Below are positions 11,475 to 20,256 of a DNA stretch of 64,000 nt, piece by piece; position 1 is the stretch's first letter; every line of letters starts with the position of its first letter. The translations under genes and the position numbers were made by a program. The stretch is from Microbispora triticiradicis. Lineage in GTDB: Bacteria; Actinomycetota; Actinomycetes; Streptosporangiales; Streptosporangiaceae. The stretch spans positions 1 through 64,000 of the forward strand of contig QFZU02000049.1 of assembly GCA_003260025.2 (NCBI GenBank), given 5' to 3'. A model generated the notes under the pieces. It was not told where the DNA came from and did not search any database. It saw only the letters and a list, made by a program, of their open reading frames with translations.

Positions 11475-13238
11475 CTACCAGCCGACCGCGACCAGCAGCC
11501 ACTGCGGGTCGCCGTGCGAGATGAACGAGGACTGGCCCGCGTAGTCGTCGTAGGGGAAGCCGTAGGCGAGCTTGCCGATGGCGTGGTCGTGCCAGAACTT
11601 CGCGTAGTAGTTCGCCGGGGCGGCCTTGTAGTAGTTCGCCGCGTCCGACTGCTGGGCGTCGGACAGCCCGGCGACGTGCCGGTTCAGCGCCGCGCACATC
11701 TTCGGGGCCTCGGCGAGCGGTCCGGCGCACCCGGTGACCTGCGAGGTCGTCGCCGTCACGCCCTGCTGGGCGGCATAGCCGGTGAAGTAGTTCGCGTACG
11801 CCCCGCCGGGCTGGAAGATCGACGCGCTGCCCGGGGCCGGGATGCGGTACGGCGCCTGCACCTGGGCCAGTTGCCTGAACTCGGCGGGCACCTCGTCGAC
11901 GAACCGCTGGAAGGTCGCCGCGCGGGACTCGGCGAAGGTGGCGTAGTCCTCGCCGACCGCCACGTCGTATCCGTCGCGGGCGTGCAGGCGCATCGCGAGC
12001 TTCAGGCCGAACGCGTCCACCCGGGTGGTGTTGCCGTTGAACACCGACGGCCCGACGGTGAACTCGATGAAGTCGTAGTACTGGCTGTTGGGGGAGCCGA
12101 GGTAGAAGTACATCCGGCCCGCCGTGTTGGCCGGCATGTCGAAGTAGGGCTGCTCGGCGATGGAGTGGACCTGGCCGTTGTAGCTCCAGTAGACCTGCGA
12201 GTCGGGGTACTGGCCGTTGGTCCGGTTGAGAATCTTGACCATGACGACGTTCCTGGCCGCCGGGATGCTCGCGGTGTCGCCCCAGAAGGCGTCGGGCGGC
12301 GGTGTCGTCGGGTCGGTCGAGCCGCCCGTGGTGTTCACGGTGAAGCTCCACAGGGAGTAGCCGTACGCGGTGGCGCGGGCGGTGCCGTAGAGGCGGACGT
12401 AGCGGCCCGAGCCGGTGACGTTGAGGGTCTGCGTGCCGCCGGTGCCGGTGGTCGTGCTGTAGACGTCGGTCCAGGTGGTGGCGTTGTCGGACACCTGGAT
12501 CCTGAAGGCCGTGGCGTAGGCCGCCTCCCACGTCAGGACGACCCTGCAGATCGTCTTGACGGATCCCAGGTCCACCTGGAGCCACTGCGGGTCGCCGAAC
12601 GCACTGGACCAGCGGGTCGCGCTGTTGCCGTCCACGGCCGCCGACGCGGGCGTCTCGGCGTTCTCGGCGGAGGAGGCGGTCGCGGGCCTGCCCTGGGCGG
12701 CGTCGGCCGTGCCGCAGGCGGTGCCGGTCGTCGTGCCGTAGACCTGGAACTCCCACAGGGAGTAGCCGTACGCGGTGGCGCGGGCGGTGCCGTAGAGGCG
12801 GACGTACCGCCCCGAGCCGGTCACGGTGAGGGTCTGCGTGCCGCCCGTACCGCTCGTGGTGGAGTAGACGTCGGTCCAGGCCGAACCGTCGGCCGACACC
12901 TGGATTTTGAACGACCTGGCATAGGCGGCCTCCCAGTTCAGGGTGACCTGGCTCAGCGTCGCGGTGGCCCCGAGGTCCACCTGGAGCCACTGCGGGTCGC
13001 CGAACGCGCTGGACCAGCGGGTGCCGGTGTTCCCGTCGACGGCGGCCGACGCCGGGGTGCCGGCGTTCTCCGTGGACGAGGCCGTCGCGGCCTTGCCCTG
13101 CGACAGCAGGACGGGCGCGGCGTGCGCCGGCCCGGACCCGGCCGTCGCTGCGACGAGGCAGGCCACGACCAGGACCAGCGCGCTGAGCACCGCCGTCAGA
13201 GCGCGGCGCGTGGGATGGATCGTCGAACGCTTTCGCAT
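11475..13238 (-). CDS. Secreted GH64 endo-beta-1,3-glucanase with two F5/8C modules
   Basis: A 587-residue exported glucanase. A twin-arginine-containing but Sec-like signal ends SGPAHA near residue 40. Two F5/8C modules lie at about residues 42-168 and 180-302, then a proline linker, then a GH64 catalytic domain at about 315-587. Glu392 in FIEFT and Asp408 in RVDAFGL are 16 residues apart, the same spacing as catalytic Glu154/Asp170 of the laminaripentaose-producing beta-1,3-glucanase. The product is therefore expected to release pentasaccharides from beta-1,3-glucan. It lies 17 bases upstream of the GH3 gene on the same strand, so the two are probably co-transcribed. A promoter with TTGACC/17/CATTCT is seen upstream. 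Confidence 0.93.
   Translation of the reverse strand: MRKRSTIHPTRRALTAVLSALVLVVACLVAATAGSGPAHAAPVLLSQGKAATASSTENAGTPASAAVDGNTGTRWSSAFGDPQWLQVDLGATATLSQVTLNWEAAYARSFKIQVSADGSAWTDVYSTTSGTGGTQTLTVTGSGRYVRLYGTARATAYGYSLWEFQVYGTTTGTACGTADAAQGRPATASSAENAETPASAAVDGNSATRWSSAFGDPQWLQVDLGSVKTICRVVLTWEAAYATAFRIQVSDNATTWTDVYSTTTGTGGTQTLNVTGSGRYVRLYGTARATAYGYSLWSFTVNTTGGSTDPTTPPPDAFWGDTASIPAARNVVMVKILNRTNGQYPDSQVYWSYNGQVHSIAEQPYFDMPANTAGRMYFYLGSPNSQYYDFIEFTVGPSVFNGNTTRVDAFGLKLAMRLHARDGYDVAVGEDYATFAESRAATFQRFVDEVPAEFRQLAQVQAPYRIPAPGSASIFQPGGAYANYFTGYAAQQGVTATTSQVTGCAGPLAEAPKMCAALNRHVAGLSDAQQSDAANYYKAAPANYYAKFWHDHAIGKLAYGFPYDDYAGQSSFISHGDPQWLLVAVGW
12970..13124 (-). repeat. 155-bp repeat, copy 2 (inside the first F5/8C module of the GH64 gene)
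   Basis: Partner of 11213-11367 with one mismatch. Neutral positions are as conserved as coding ones, which points to recent duplication or gene conversion and not to selection on protein sequence alone. Confidence 0.9.
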
Positions 13239-13284
13239 GATGGCGATCTCTCTTCGGGGGGTGAACGGGGAGAGCCCTGACCAG

Positions 13285-13313
13285 AGAATGATCGCCTTCG
13301 AGACTTAGGTCAA
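13285..13313 (-). promoter_or_regulatory. Candidate sigma-70-type promoter for the GH64-GH3 unit
   Basis: Reading on the minus strand, TTGACC (13308-13313) and CATTCT (13285-13290) are separated by 17 bases, 47 bases upstream of the GH64 ATG. An imperfect operator-like inverted repeat ATACT...AGTAT (13313-13329) touches the -35 box, in a region clearly richer in A+T than the genes around it. Confidence 0.5.
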
Positions 13314-13390
13314 TACTTGAATTTAGTATGCGATGGAATGATCTTCACTCCCGTGGAAAGCGGCGGGTAAACCACCGGGTCGTACGAGGC

Positions 13391-13424
13391 CGGGGCCGGC
13401 CGGCTGGTCGGCCGGCCGGCCCCG
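13391..13424 (-). terminator. Strong GC hairpin between the ThuA/PQQ gene and the GH64 gene
   Basis: CGGGGCCGGCCGGC (13391-13404) pairs exactly with 13411-13424 around TGGTCG: 14 base pairs, all G/C. It lies 83 bases beyond the stop of the 13507-18249 gene and should end its transcript; there is no U-tract. Confidence 0.65.
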
Positions 13425-13473
13425 GGTTGTGCTACGGCCGTGTCCTCGTCGTGTGGATCGCGGTCACCGCCGG

Positions 13474-13494
13474 GCGGTCAGCGAAGCTGACCGC
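13474..13494 (-). terminator. Hairpin just after the ThuA/PQQ gene
   Basis: GCGGTCAGC and GCTGACCGC pair perfectly around GAA, 12 bases beyond the stop codon. With the 13391-13424 hairpin it forms a tandem terminator region. Confidence 0.55.
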
Positions 13495-13506
13495 GGTGTG
13501 AGCAGC

Positions 13507-16500
13507 TCAGCGGCAGCCGGCCGCGGTGTAGGCCGCGTCGTAGGACGTGGCGACCTGCTTGCCGCCGATCGTCGCGGTGCCCTTGACGGTCACCGTGCCG
13601 GCGTCGATCTGGGCGGCCCGGGTGTTGAAGGACTGGTAGGCCTGTTTGCCCGGGGCCACGTCGGCCACGGTCTTGGAACCGTACGGAGTGGTCAGCTCCA
13701 CGGTCGCCGGCACATCACCGTTGTTGACGGCCGTGACCGCCAGGTACGCCGAGGCGCCGATGCAGCGGGACGACGCCGTCACGGTCAGCTTGACCTTGGC
13801 GTCCTTCGGGGCGCGGACGAGGGTGAAGTCGTCCACGTCGAAGTCGGCCCCGGTGAACACCAGGTAGAGCTTCACGCTCCCGCTGGGGACGTTCGTGAGC
13901 TCCGTGGAGACGTCCGCGTACGACTCCCAGCCACCGGTGTTCGGGACGGTGACGCTGCCGAGCACCGGGCCGGTCGGAGAGCCGGTCCGGATCTCGAAGC
14001 CGCCGCTCGGGGTGGGCGAGGCCACCCGGGCGGTGAACCGGGTGACGCCGGTGAGGTCCACGCCGTCGTACGCCGCCCAGTCGCCGGGGTTGACGTACCC
14101 GAGCACGGTGCCGCCGTGCGCGGGGGCGTGGGGATAGGTGTCGACGCCGTTCGCCTCCGTCCAGTTCTCGGCCTGGACGGTGACGTCGCCCTCCGCCGGA
14201 CCGAGCTCCTTGACGCGGATGTTCCGGAACGCCACCTCGTCGCCGTCGCCGTGGTTCTGGATGCCCACGTAGCCCTGCTGGAGGGACCGCTTCGGGTCGG
14301 TGTTGACGAAGTCGTTGATCTTCACGCCGTTCAGGAAGATCTGCAGACGCTCGCCCTCCACCCGGAGCTCGTAGGTGTTCCACTGCCCCGGCGGGTTGAG
14401 CGCGGCGTCCCGGGCCTTGAGGTCCGCCGACTGGAAGCCGTAGACCGACCCGGTGGTCTTCTCCGGGGCGTCAGTGGCGTCGATCTGGATCTCGTAGCCG
14501 TTGTCGACCGCCGACCACGGGTCGTCGGAGGCGGGGAAGCCGACGAAGACGCCCGCGTTGTCGTCGCCGCGCATCTTCCAGTCGAGCTTGAGCGAGTAGG
14601 AGTGGAACTCCTTCGCCTTGTACCAGAACAGCCCCAGGCCGCCGTGCGAGGTCAGGGTGCCGTCGGCGTTCGTGAATCCGCCGGGCCCGGCCTGCTGCCA
14701 GCCCGTGGTGTCGCCGTCGTAGAGCGTCGTGTAGCCGGTCTCGGGACGGCAGTCGGCCTTGAGGTCGCCCATGGCGTACCTGATGCCGCCGAGCAGGTGC
14801 TGCCGGAACTCCGGCTCGGAGAAGGATTCCGCCGTGTGCCCGCCGCCCGTGTAGAACGAACGGCCGCCCTGATACTCCTTGCACCAGGCGATCGGGTGGT
14901 CCTCGCCCATCTTGCCGCCCGAGTACGACTTCTCGTCGAGCGAGGCCAGCACGTGGGCGGTGGTGCGGGCGTTGGAGCGGTAGTCGTACCACTCGTCGGT
15001 GCGGGTCCACCGCGAGCCGAGGTGGGCGGTCGCCGGGTGGGCCCGGTCCTCCACCTTCACGGTCGCCTTCTGGACCGCGGGGTGCGAGGCGAACCACGCC
15101 CCGACCAGGCCGCCGTAGAACGGCCAGTCATACTCGGTGTCGGCCGCCGCGTGGATGCCCACGTAGCCGCCGCCCGCCTTGACGTACGACTCGAAGGCCG
15201 CCTGCTGGGCGTCGTTCAGCACGTCGCCCGTGGTGCTGAGGAACACCACGGCCTTGTACTTGGCCAGGTTCTGGGTCGTGAAGACGGCCGGGTCCTCGGT
15301 CGCGGTGACCTTGAAGCCCAGGTCCTTGACGGCCTGGACGCCCGCCGGGATCGAGTCGTGCCGGAAGCCGGCCGTACGCGAGAAGACCAGGACCTCGCCC
15401 TCGGCGCCGCCGCCCGGGCCCGTCGAGGTCGTCCACTTCTGCGCGTTGCCGCCGTCACAGGTCTTGATGACCATCTGCCCGGTGGTCGAGCCGTCGAGGC
15501 ACTTGCCGGACTGCGGGTTCTTGATCGTGCCGTCCGTCCCGATCGTCCAGATCTGCGCGCCGACGCCGGCGACGCAGTCCCAAATCTGCACCCGCGTGCC
15601 GTCGGCGGTGCCGCCGTTGGAGACGTCGAGGCACTTGCCGAGCGAGCGGAGCGTGGAGCCGTCGACCGTCCAGACCTGTGCCCCGGTGTCGTTGCACTGG
15701 TAGAGCTGAACGTTGGTGCCGTTGGCCGGGTTGGCGCCCGCGACGTCGAGGCACAGGCCGCCGGCGTTGACGATCGGTCCCGGGCTGCCGCCCGCGGGCG
15801 GCTCGGCCGTCAGTGTGAAGTCGTCCACGTCGAACAGCGCGCCGTCGTTGCCCTTGAAGAACAGGTAGAGCTCGGTCGTCCCGGCCGGGGCGTTCGACAG
15901 TGGCGCGGAGACGTCGGTGAACGTCTCCCAGCCTCCGGTGACGGGCACGCTCACCTTGCCCAGCAGGGTGCCGGACGGCGACCCCGCGCGGACCTCGATG
16001 GTGCCGCCCTTCCCGCCGGACGAGACGCGGGCGGCGATTCCCTTGGCCTTGCTCAGCTCGTAGGGCTTGAAGGAGATCCAGTCGCCGTTGTTGACGTCGC
16101 CGACGGTCTTGCCGCCGTGCGCCTGGCTCTTGCTGATCGGGTTGACGCCCGAGGAGGCCGCGTAGTGCTCGGCCTGGCGGTGCCGCGGCTGCAGGATGTG
16201 CTGGGTATGGGTGGTCAGCCCGCCCTTGTCGGTGTATTCGGCGTCGAACACCGCGAAGATGTTCGCCGCGTCGTCGTGCTCGCCGTCGACCGGGATGGTC
16301 AGCTCGCCCGAGCAGCCGTTCTTCGAGCTGATCTGGTGGCCGTGGCTGTCGTGGCCCAGCACGTAGGTCATCTTGACCTTCGTGCAGTCGACGTCGCCGT
16401 CCTCGGGATCGGTGACCTTGATCGTGAAGGGGACCGAGTCGCCCCACTGGAACAGGCTGCCCGCCGTGGGCGTCTCGATGGTGACGGTCGGCGCGGTGTT

Positions 16501-18249
16501 GCCCGCGGTGACGACCACGCTGGCGCTGCCGCTGTTGCCCGCGGGGTCGCGCACCGTGAGCGTCGCGGTGTACGTGCCGTCCTTGTCGTACGTCTTGACC
16601 GGATTCGCCTCGGTGGAGGTGGTGCCGTCACCGAAGTCCCAGGAGTACGTGAGCGTCGCGCCCTCGGGGTCGGCGGAGCCGGCCGAGGAGAACGTGACCG
16701 TGAGCGGCGTCCTGCCCGAGGTCTTGTCGGCCTTGGCCACCGCGATCGGGGAACGGTCACGGCCCTTGACGTACTCGAAGCGATACAACGCCGAGTTGGC
16801 GTCGCCGTTGAAGTAGCCGGTGCCGTAGTCGAGCACGTACAGCGCGCCGTCCGGGCCGAACGCCAGGTCCATCACCTGTGTGCCGGTCCACGGGAAGTCG
16901 ACGATGTCGCCGCGCGTCCCGTCGGCCCGCATGTCGATCGCCTTGATCCACCTGCGGCCGAACTCGCCGGCGAACAGGTGGCCGTCCAGGTCCTGCGGGA
17001 ACTTGACCGCGGAGTCGAGCGCGGCGTCGTAGTGGTAGACCGGCCCGCCCATGGGGGACTCGGAGCCGCCGCCGAACTCGGGCGGCGAGCCGGCGTCGCC
17101 GCCGTACCTGATCCACGCGGGCTGGGCGGGCGGCAGCGTGCGCCGGCCGGTGTTGCGTGGAGAGGCGTTGACCGGGCCGCCGGCACAGTCGTACTTCGCC
17201 CCTGAAGGGCCGGAGGGGAAGGTGAACGCGTTGTAGGTCTCGACCGGCGTGTTGGTGCCCGTGCAGTAGGGCCAGCCGTAGTTGCCGGGGCGGGTGACCC
17301 GGTTGAACTCGACCTGGCCGCTCGGCCCGCGGTTGGGGTCGGTGGTGCCGGCGTCGGGGCCGTAGTCGCCGACGTAGACGACGCCGGTGGCCTTGTCGAC
17401 GCTCAGCCGGAACGGGTTGCGGAAGCCCATCGCGTAGATCTCGGGCCGGGTGTTCGCGGTGCCCGCGGGGAACAGGTTGCCCTCGGGGATGTCGTAGGTC
17501 CCGTCCGGCTTGACCTTGATGCGAAGGATCTTGCCGCGCAGGTCGTCGGTGTTGCCCGCGCTGCGCTGGGCGTCGTACGCCGGGTTGCGGTCGGGCCGCT
17601 CGTCGATCGGGGCGTAGCCCGACGAGTCGAAGGGGTTGCTGTCGTCGCCGGTCGAGAGATAGAGGTTGCCGGCGGCGTCGAAGTCCATGTCGCCGCCGAC
17701 GTGGCAGCAGATGCCGCGGTCGGCCGGCACATCGAGGATCTTGACCTCGCTGGCCTTGTCCAGCGTCCAGTCGGGCTTGACGGTGAACCTCGACAGCCGG
17801 TTCACGCCCTTCCAGGCCGAGAAGTCGGACGCCGTGGCCGGGGCGTCGCCGTCGGGGGTGTCGAGACGGGGAGCGTAGTAGAGGTAGATGAACCGGTTGG
17901 TCGCGAAGCCCGGGTCGGCGGCGACTCCCTGGAGCCCTTCCTCGTCGTGGTTGTAGACGTTCAGCGTGCCGACCACGGTCGTGTCGCCGCGGGCGTCGGT
18001 GCGCCGCAGCACGCCCTCGCGAGCGGTGTGCAGCACCGACAGGTCGGGCAGCACGGTCATCGTCATCGGCTCGCCCATCTCGGCGACACCCCTGGCCAGC
18101 TCCACGCGCTGGTAGTCGGCGGCGTCGACGGGCGCCGCCTGTGCGGGCGCGGCCGGGGTGAGCACGGTCAGGCCCGTGAAGGCCAGGAGCAAGGCGCAGG
18201 TCTGCGCGATCCGTTTTCTGGCGCGATCGGTCGGCCACCTGGGGGGCAT
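13507..18249 (-). CDS. Secreted multidomain sugar-oxidation protein: PQQ-type dehydrogenase, PKD, CBM6, ricin-B, ThuA, DUF1080, CBM6
   Basis: A 1,580-residue exported protein. After a signal peptide (to about residue 38), a soluble glucose/sorbosone-dehydrogenase-type beta-propeller spans about 45-500 (motifs ICCHVGGDMDFD, MGFRNPFRLSVD, YGWPYC). A PKD domain (SWDFGDGTT) covers about 505-590, and an Ig-like region about 590-690. A CBM6 follows at about 690-815 (QAEHYA...DVDDFTL), then a ricin-B lectin at about 830-945 (repeated GKCLD...QxW), and a ThuA amidotransferase-like domain at about 953-1170 (VFSRTAGFRHDS, GIHAAADTEYDWPFYGGL). A DUF1080 domain, now known as a 3-keto-disaccharide hydrolase fold, lies at about 1174-1350, then a second CBM6 and an Ig-like tail. 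The combination suggests oxidation and cleavage of 3-keto sugars on one extracellular polypeptide. AGGGAGG precedes the ATG by six bases. Function beyond the domain calls is inference. Confidence 0.92.
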   Translation of the reverse strand: MPPRWPTDRARKRIAQTCALLLAFTGLTVLTPAAPAQAAPVDAADYQRVELARGVAEMGEPMTMTVLPDLSVLHTAREGVLRRTDARGDTTVVGTLNVYNHDEEGLQGVAADPGFATNRFIYLYYAPRLDTPDGDAPATASDFSAWKGVNRLSRFTVKPDWTLDKASEVKILDVPADRGICCHVGGDMDFDAAGNLYLSTGDDSNPFDSSGYAPIDERPDRNPAYDAQRSAGNTDDLRGKILRIKVKPDGTYDIPEGNLFPAGTANTRPEIYAMGFRNPFRLSVDKATGVVYVGDYGPDAGTTDPNRGPSGQVEFNRVTRPGNYGWPYCTGTNTPVETYNAFTFPSGPSGAKYDCAGGPVNASPRNTGRRTLPPAQPAWIRYGGDAGSPPEFGGGSESPMGGPVYHYDAALDSAVKFPQDLDGHLFAGEFGRRWIKAIDMRADGTRGDIVDFPWTGTQVMDLAFGPDGALYVLDYGTGYFNGDANSALYRFEYVKGRDRSPIAVAKADKTSGRTPLTVTFSSAGSADPEGATLTYSWDFGDGTTSTEANPVKTYDKDGTYTATLTVRDPAGNSGSASVVVTAGNTAPTVTIETPTAGSLFQWGDSVPFTIKVTDPEDGDVDCTKVKMTYVLGHDSHGHQISSKNGCSGELTIPVDGEHDDAANIFAVFDAEYTDKGGLTTHTQHILQPRHRQAEHYAASSGVNPISKSQAHGGKTVGDVNNGDWISFKPYELSKAKGIAARVSSGGKGGTIEVRAGSPSGTLLGKVSVPVTGGWETFTDVSAPLSNAPAGTTELYLFFKGNDGALFDVDDFTLTAEPPAGGSPGPIVNAGGLCLDVAGANPANGTNVQLYQCNDTGAQVWTVDGSTLRSLGKCLDVSNGGTADGTRVQIWDCVAGVGAQIWTIGTDGTIKNPQSGKCLDGSTTGQMVIKTCDGGNAQKWTTSTGPGGGAEGEVLVFSRTAGFRHDSIPAGVQAVKDLGFKVTATEDPAVFTTQNLAKYKAVVFLSTTGDVLNDAQQAAFESYVKAGGGYVGIHAAADTEYDWPFYGGLVGAWFASHPAVQKATVKVEDRAHPATAHLGSRWTRTDEWYDYRSNARTTAHVLASLDEKSYSGGKMGEDHPIAWCKEYQGGRSFYTGGGHTAESFSEPEFRQHLLGGIRYAMGDLKADCRPETGYTTLYDGDTTGWQQAGPGGFTNADGTLTSHGGLGLFWYKAKEFHSYSLKLDWKMRGDDNAGVFVGFPASDDPWSAVDNGYEIQIDATDAPEKTTGSVYGFQSADLKARDAALNPPGQWNTYELRVEGERLQIFLNGVKINDFVNTDPKRSLQQGYVGIQNHGDGDEVAFRNIRVKELGPAEGDVTVQAENWTEANGVDTYPHAPAHGGTVLGYVNPGDWAAYDGVDLTGVTRFTARVASPTPSGGFEIRTGSPTGPVLGSVTVPNTGGWESYADVSTELTNVPSGSVKLYLVFTGADFDVDDFTLVRAPKDAKVKLTVTASSRCIGASAYLAVTAVNNGDVPATVELTTPYGSKTVADVAPGKQAYQSFNTRAAQIDAGTVTVKGTATIGGKQVATSYDAAYTAAGCR

Positions 18250-18400
18250 GGCGGACCTCCCTTTCCCTTGGTGCGGTGCGGGCCGGCTGCACGGTCGTGG
18301 GCACGCGTTCGCTTCACAAGCCGGCCGCGAAGCGGTGATTCGCCCCGAAGGTAAGCCTCTTTTGGGGAATTGTGAAGATAGTTTTGAAAAAACTGCTGAG

Positions 18401-18423
18401 CTTTCGTTATCTTATGACGAAAG
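18401..18423. promoter_or_regulatory. Operator-like inverted repeat in the divergent ThuA/DUF2071 promoter region
   Basis: CTTTCGT (18401-18407) and ACGAAAG (18417-18423) are exact inverted copies separated by nine bases of AT-rich sequence, within the AT-rich 18355-18425 stretch. TTTCG/CGAAA half-sites with this geometry are common for sugar-responsive DeoR- or LacI-type repressors. The likely target is the 4.7-kb ThuA gene on the minus strand. No regulator gene is adjacent. Confidence 0.5.
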
Positions 18424-18486
18424 TTCCGTGGATGGCGGACAAGATCATCACGACCGACCTGTGGCGTCCTGGGTAGATGCCGGGGC

Positions 18487-19215
18487 ATGGTCTTCATGCC
18501 GACGGGACGGGTCGAGCATCCGGTGATGCACCACCGCTGGGCCGACATCACCTTCATCCACTGGCGGTATCCGCCCGAGGTCGTGCAGGGGTTCCTGCCG
18601 GACGGGCTCACCGTGGACACCTTCGAGGGGTCCGCGTACGTCGGGATCACGCCGTTCCTCATGCGGGACGTGCGGGTGCCCGGCCTGCCGCCGCTGCCGT
18701 GGCTGTCACGGTTCCCCGAGACCAATGTGCGGACGTACGCGCGGGACGCGCGGGGGCGCGGCGGCCTGTGGTTCCTGTCGCTGGACGCCGGGAGGCTCCC
18801 CGCCGTGCTGGGCGCCCGGGCCGGTTACGGGCTGCCGTACTACTGGTCCCGCATGTCCGTGAGCGGCGCGGGGGCGCGGCGCAGCTACCGCTGCCGGCGC
18901 CTCTGGCCAGGCCACGCGGGCGTGCGGTGCGACGCGGACGTCGACCTCGGCGCACCGGTGACGGAGGCCGGGCGGAGCGGGCTCGCCGACTTCCTGGTCG
19001 AGCGGTACCGGCTCTTCACGGTCCTCGCCGGACGTCTGGCCACCGCCGAGGTCGAGCACCCGCGCTGGCCCCTGCACCACGCCCGGACGGCCGGGCTGGA
19101 GCAGGGGCTGCTGAGGGCGGCCGGCCTGCCCGACCCGGGGCACGACCCGATCGTCCACGCGTCGCCCGGCGTGCCCGTACGGATCGGCATGTGGCGGCCG
19201 GTGCCGGCGGCCTGA
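18487..19215 (+). CDS. YqjF/DUF2071 family protein
   Basis: A 242-residue cytoplasmic protein of the DUF2071 (YqjF) family. The opening HRWADITFIHWRYPPEVVQ and the later FPETNVRTYARD block are characteristic, followed by GLWFLSLDA. Members have an acetoacetate-decarboxylase-like fold and no established reaction. An ATG at 18487 is used; a second at 18496 is possible and neither has a strong ribosome site. It runs convergently with the SGNH hydrolase gene, 13 bases apart. Confidence 0.85.
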   Translation: MVFMPTGRVEHPVMHHRWADITFIHWRYPPEVVQGFLPDGLTVDTFEGSAYVGITPFLMRDVRVPGLPPLPWLSRFPETNVRTYARDARGRGGLWFLSLDAGRLPAVLGARAGYGLPYYWSRMSVSGAGARRSYRCRRLWPGHAGVRCDADVDLGAPVTEAGRSGLADFLVERYRLFTVLAGRLATAEVEHPRWPLHHARTAGLEQGLLRAAGLPDPGHDPIVHASPGVPVRIGMWRPVPAA

Positions 19216-19228
19216 CCCGCGGGCGCCG

Positions 19229-20134
19229 TCAGCGGCGGAGCCGGTCGATCCGCTCCGCGACGAGGGACGCCATGACCCGCTGTCCCTGCTGGTTGGGGTG
19301 CGCGGGCGCGACCCCGGCGGTCACGACGAGCGGTTCGACGAAACGCGCGTCGCCCGCGCACATGTCGTGCCCGATCGTCGGCGTGTAGGTGTCGACGTAG
19401 ACCGCGCCGCCCCGCCGGGCCTGCTGGCGGAGCACCCCGTTGAGCCGTTTCACCGTGTCCCGCAGGTAGGGGAAGTCGCCCTTGGCGAAGGGGACCACCG
19501 AGGGGCAGGCGGCCCCGCTCTCGGGAAGCAGGGCGGGGTAGCCGACCAGCATGACCGTCGCCCGGGGGCTGCGCCGCCTGACGTCGGCCAGCATCGCGGC
19601 GATCCGGGGCGACAGGGCCCTGATGCGGCGGGCGAGTTCGTCGTGTCCGCTCTTCGCGTACTCCGCCCGGCACGGGCTGCCGGCGGGGTCGGACCGCGCG
19701 GCGGAGACACAGGTGCCGATGATGCCGGAGAAGCCGATGTCGTTGCCGCCGATGGTCACCGTGACCAGGGTCGTGTTCCTCGACAGGGCGCGTAACTGCG
19801 GGGCCTTGGCGCCCTGCCGGTGCCACAGGTCGCGGGTGGTCGCGCCGCCGCAGGTGACGTCCCTGAAGGTGCGGGAGCCGTACGACCGGGCGAGCACCGA
19901 CGGATAGTTGAGGCCGGAGCGCGCGCACTGCGGGTCCGTGGGGTCCGGCAGCCCCGCCCCGGACGCGTACGAGTCGCCGAGGGCGACGTAGCGCGCGGTG
20001 ACGGCGGTGCCGGCCGTGGAAGCGGTGGAGGCGGCGGCGACGGTGGCGGGCAGGAGTGGGGAGACCGAGGCGGCGAGCAGCGCGGCCGTCGCCGCGGTAC
20101 GCCGGACGGAGCGTGGGGTGATGCCGAGGGCCAC
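19229..20134 (-). CDS. Secreted SGNH/GDSL hydrolase (esterase/lipase)
   Basis: A 301-residue exported esterase of the SGNH superfamily. An N-terminal signal runs to about residue 38. Block I ALGDSYASG carries the nucleophile serine, TIGGNDIGF supplies the oxyanion Gly/Asn, and HPNQQGQ near the C-terminus gives the catalytic histidine with the Asp/His block upstream. Cysteines in DPQCARS/DVTCGG and GTCV...PCRAEY suggest disulfides, as in streptomycete lipases of this group. GTG start with GGAG seven bases before it. Substrate not deducible. Confidence 0.9.
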   Translation of the reverse strand: MALGITPRSVRRTAATAALLAASVSPLLPATVAAASTASTAGTAVTARYVALGDSYASGAGLPDPTDPQCARSGLNYPSVLARSYGSRTFRDVTCGGATTRDLWHRQGAKAPQLRALSRNTTLVTVTIGGNDIGFSGIIGTCVSAARSDPAGSPCRAEYAKSGHDELARRIRALSPRIAAMLADVRRRSPRATVMLVGYPALLPESGAACPSVVPFAKGDFPYLRDTVKRLNGVLRQQARRGGAVYVDTYTPTIGHDMCAGDARFVEPLVVTAGVAPAHPNQQGQRVMASLVAERIDRLRR

Positions 20135-20256
20135 TGGGGAGCTCCATGGTCGGTTGCCGGTTGTGGGGTCGCTGTTGGACGCCCAGCTGGAGCCCCGGGT
20201 TCGCCTCGGCCGTCACCGCGACACCGCGCGCGGCATGGCTGTGGTTCAGGCTCCGG

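Noticed and set aside
7981-12990. A 1,669-codon open frame on the minus strand that would fuse GH64 and GH3 regions
   Set aside because: Upstream of 11457 the frame is a shifted reading of the GH64 gene with no family similarity. The GH3 gene has its own ATG, ribosome site and signal peptide.
13429-17205. Long plus-strand open frame opposite the ThuA/PQQ gene
   Set aside because: Valine/arginine/glycine-rich composition typical of antisense frames in GC-rich genes; no motif, and the opposite strand encodes clear domains.
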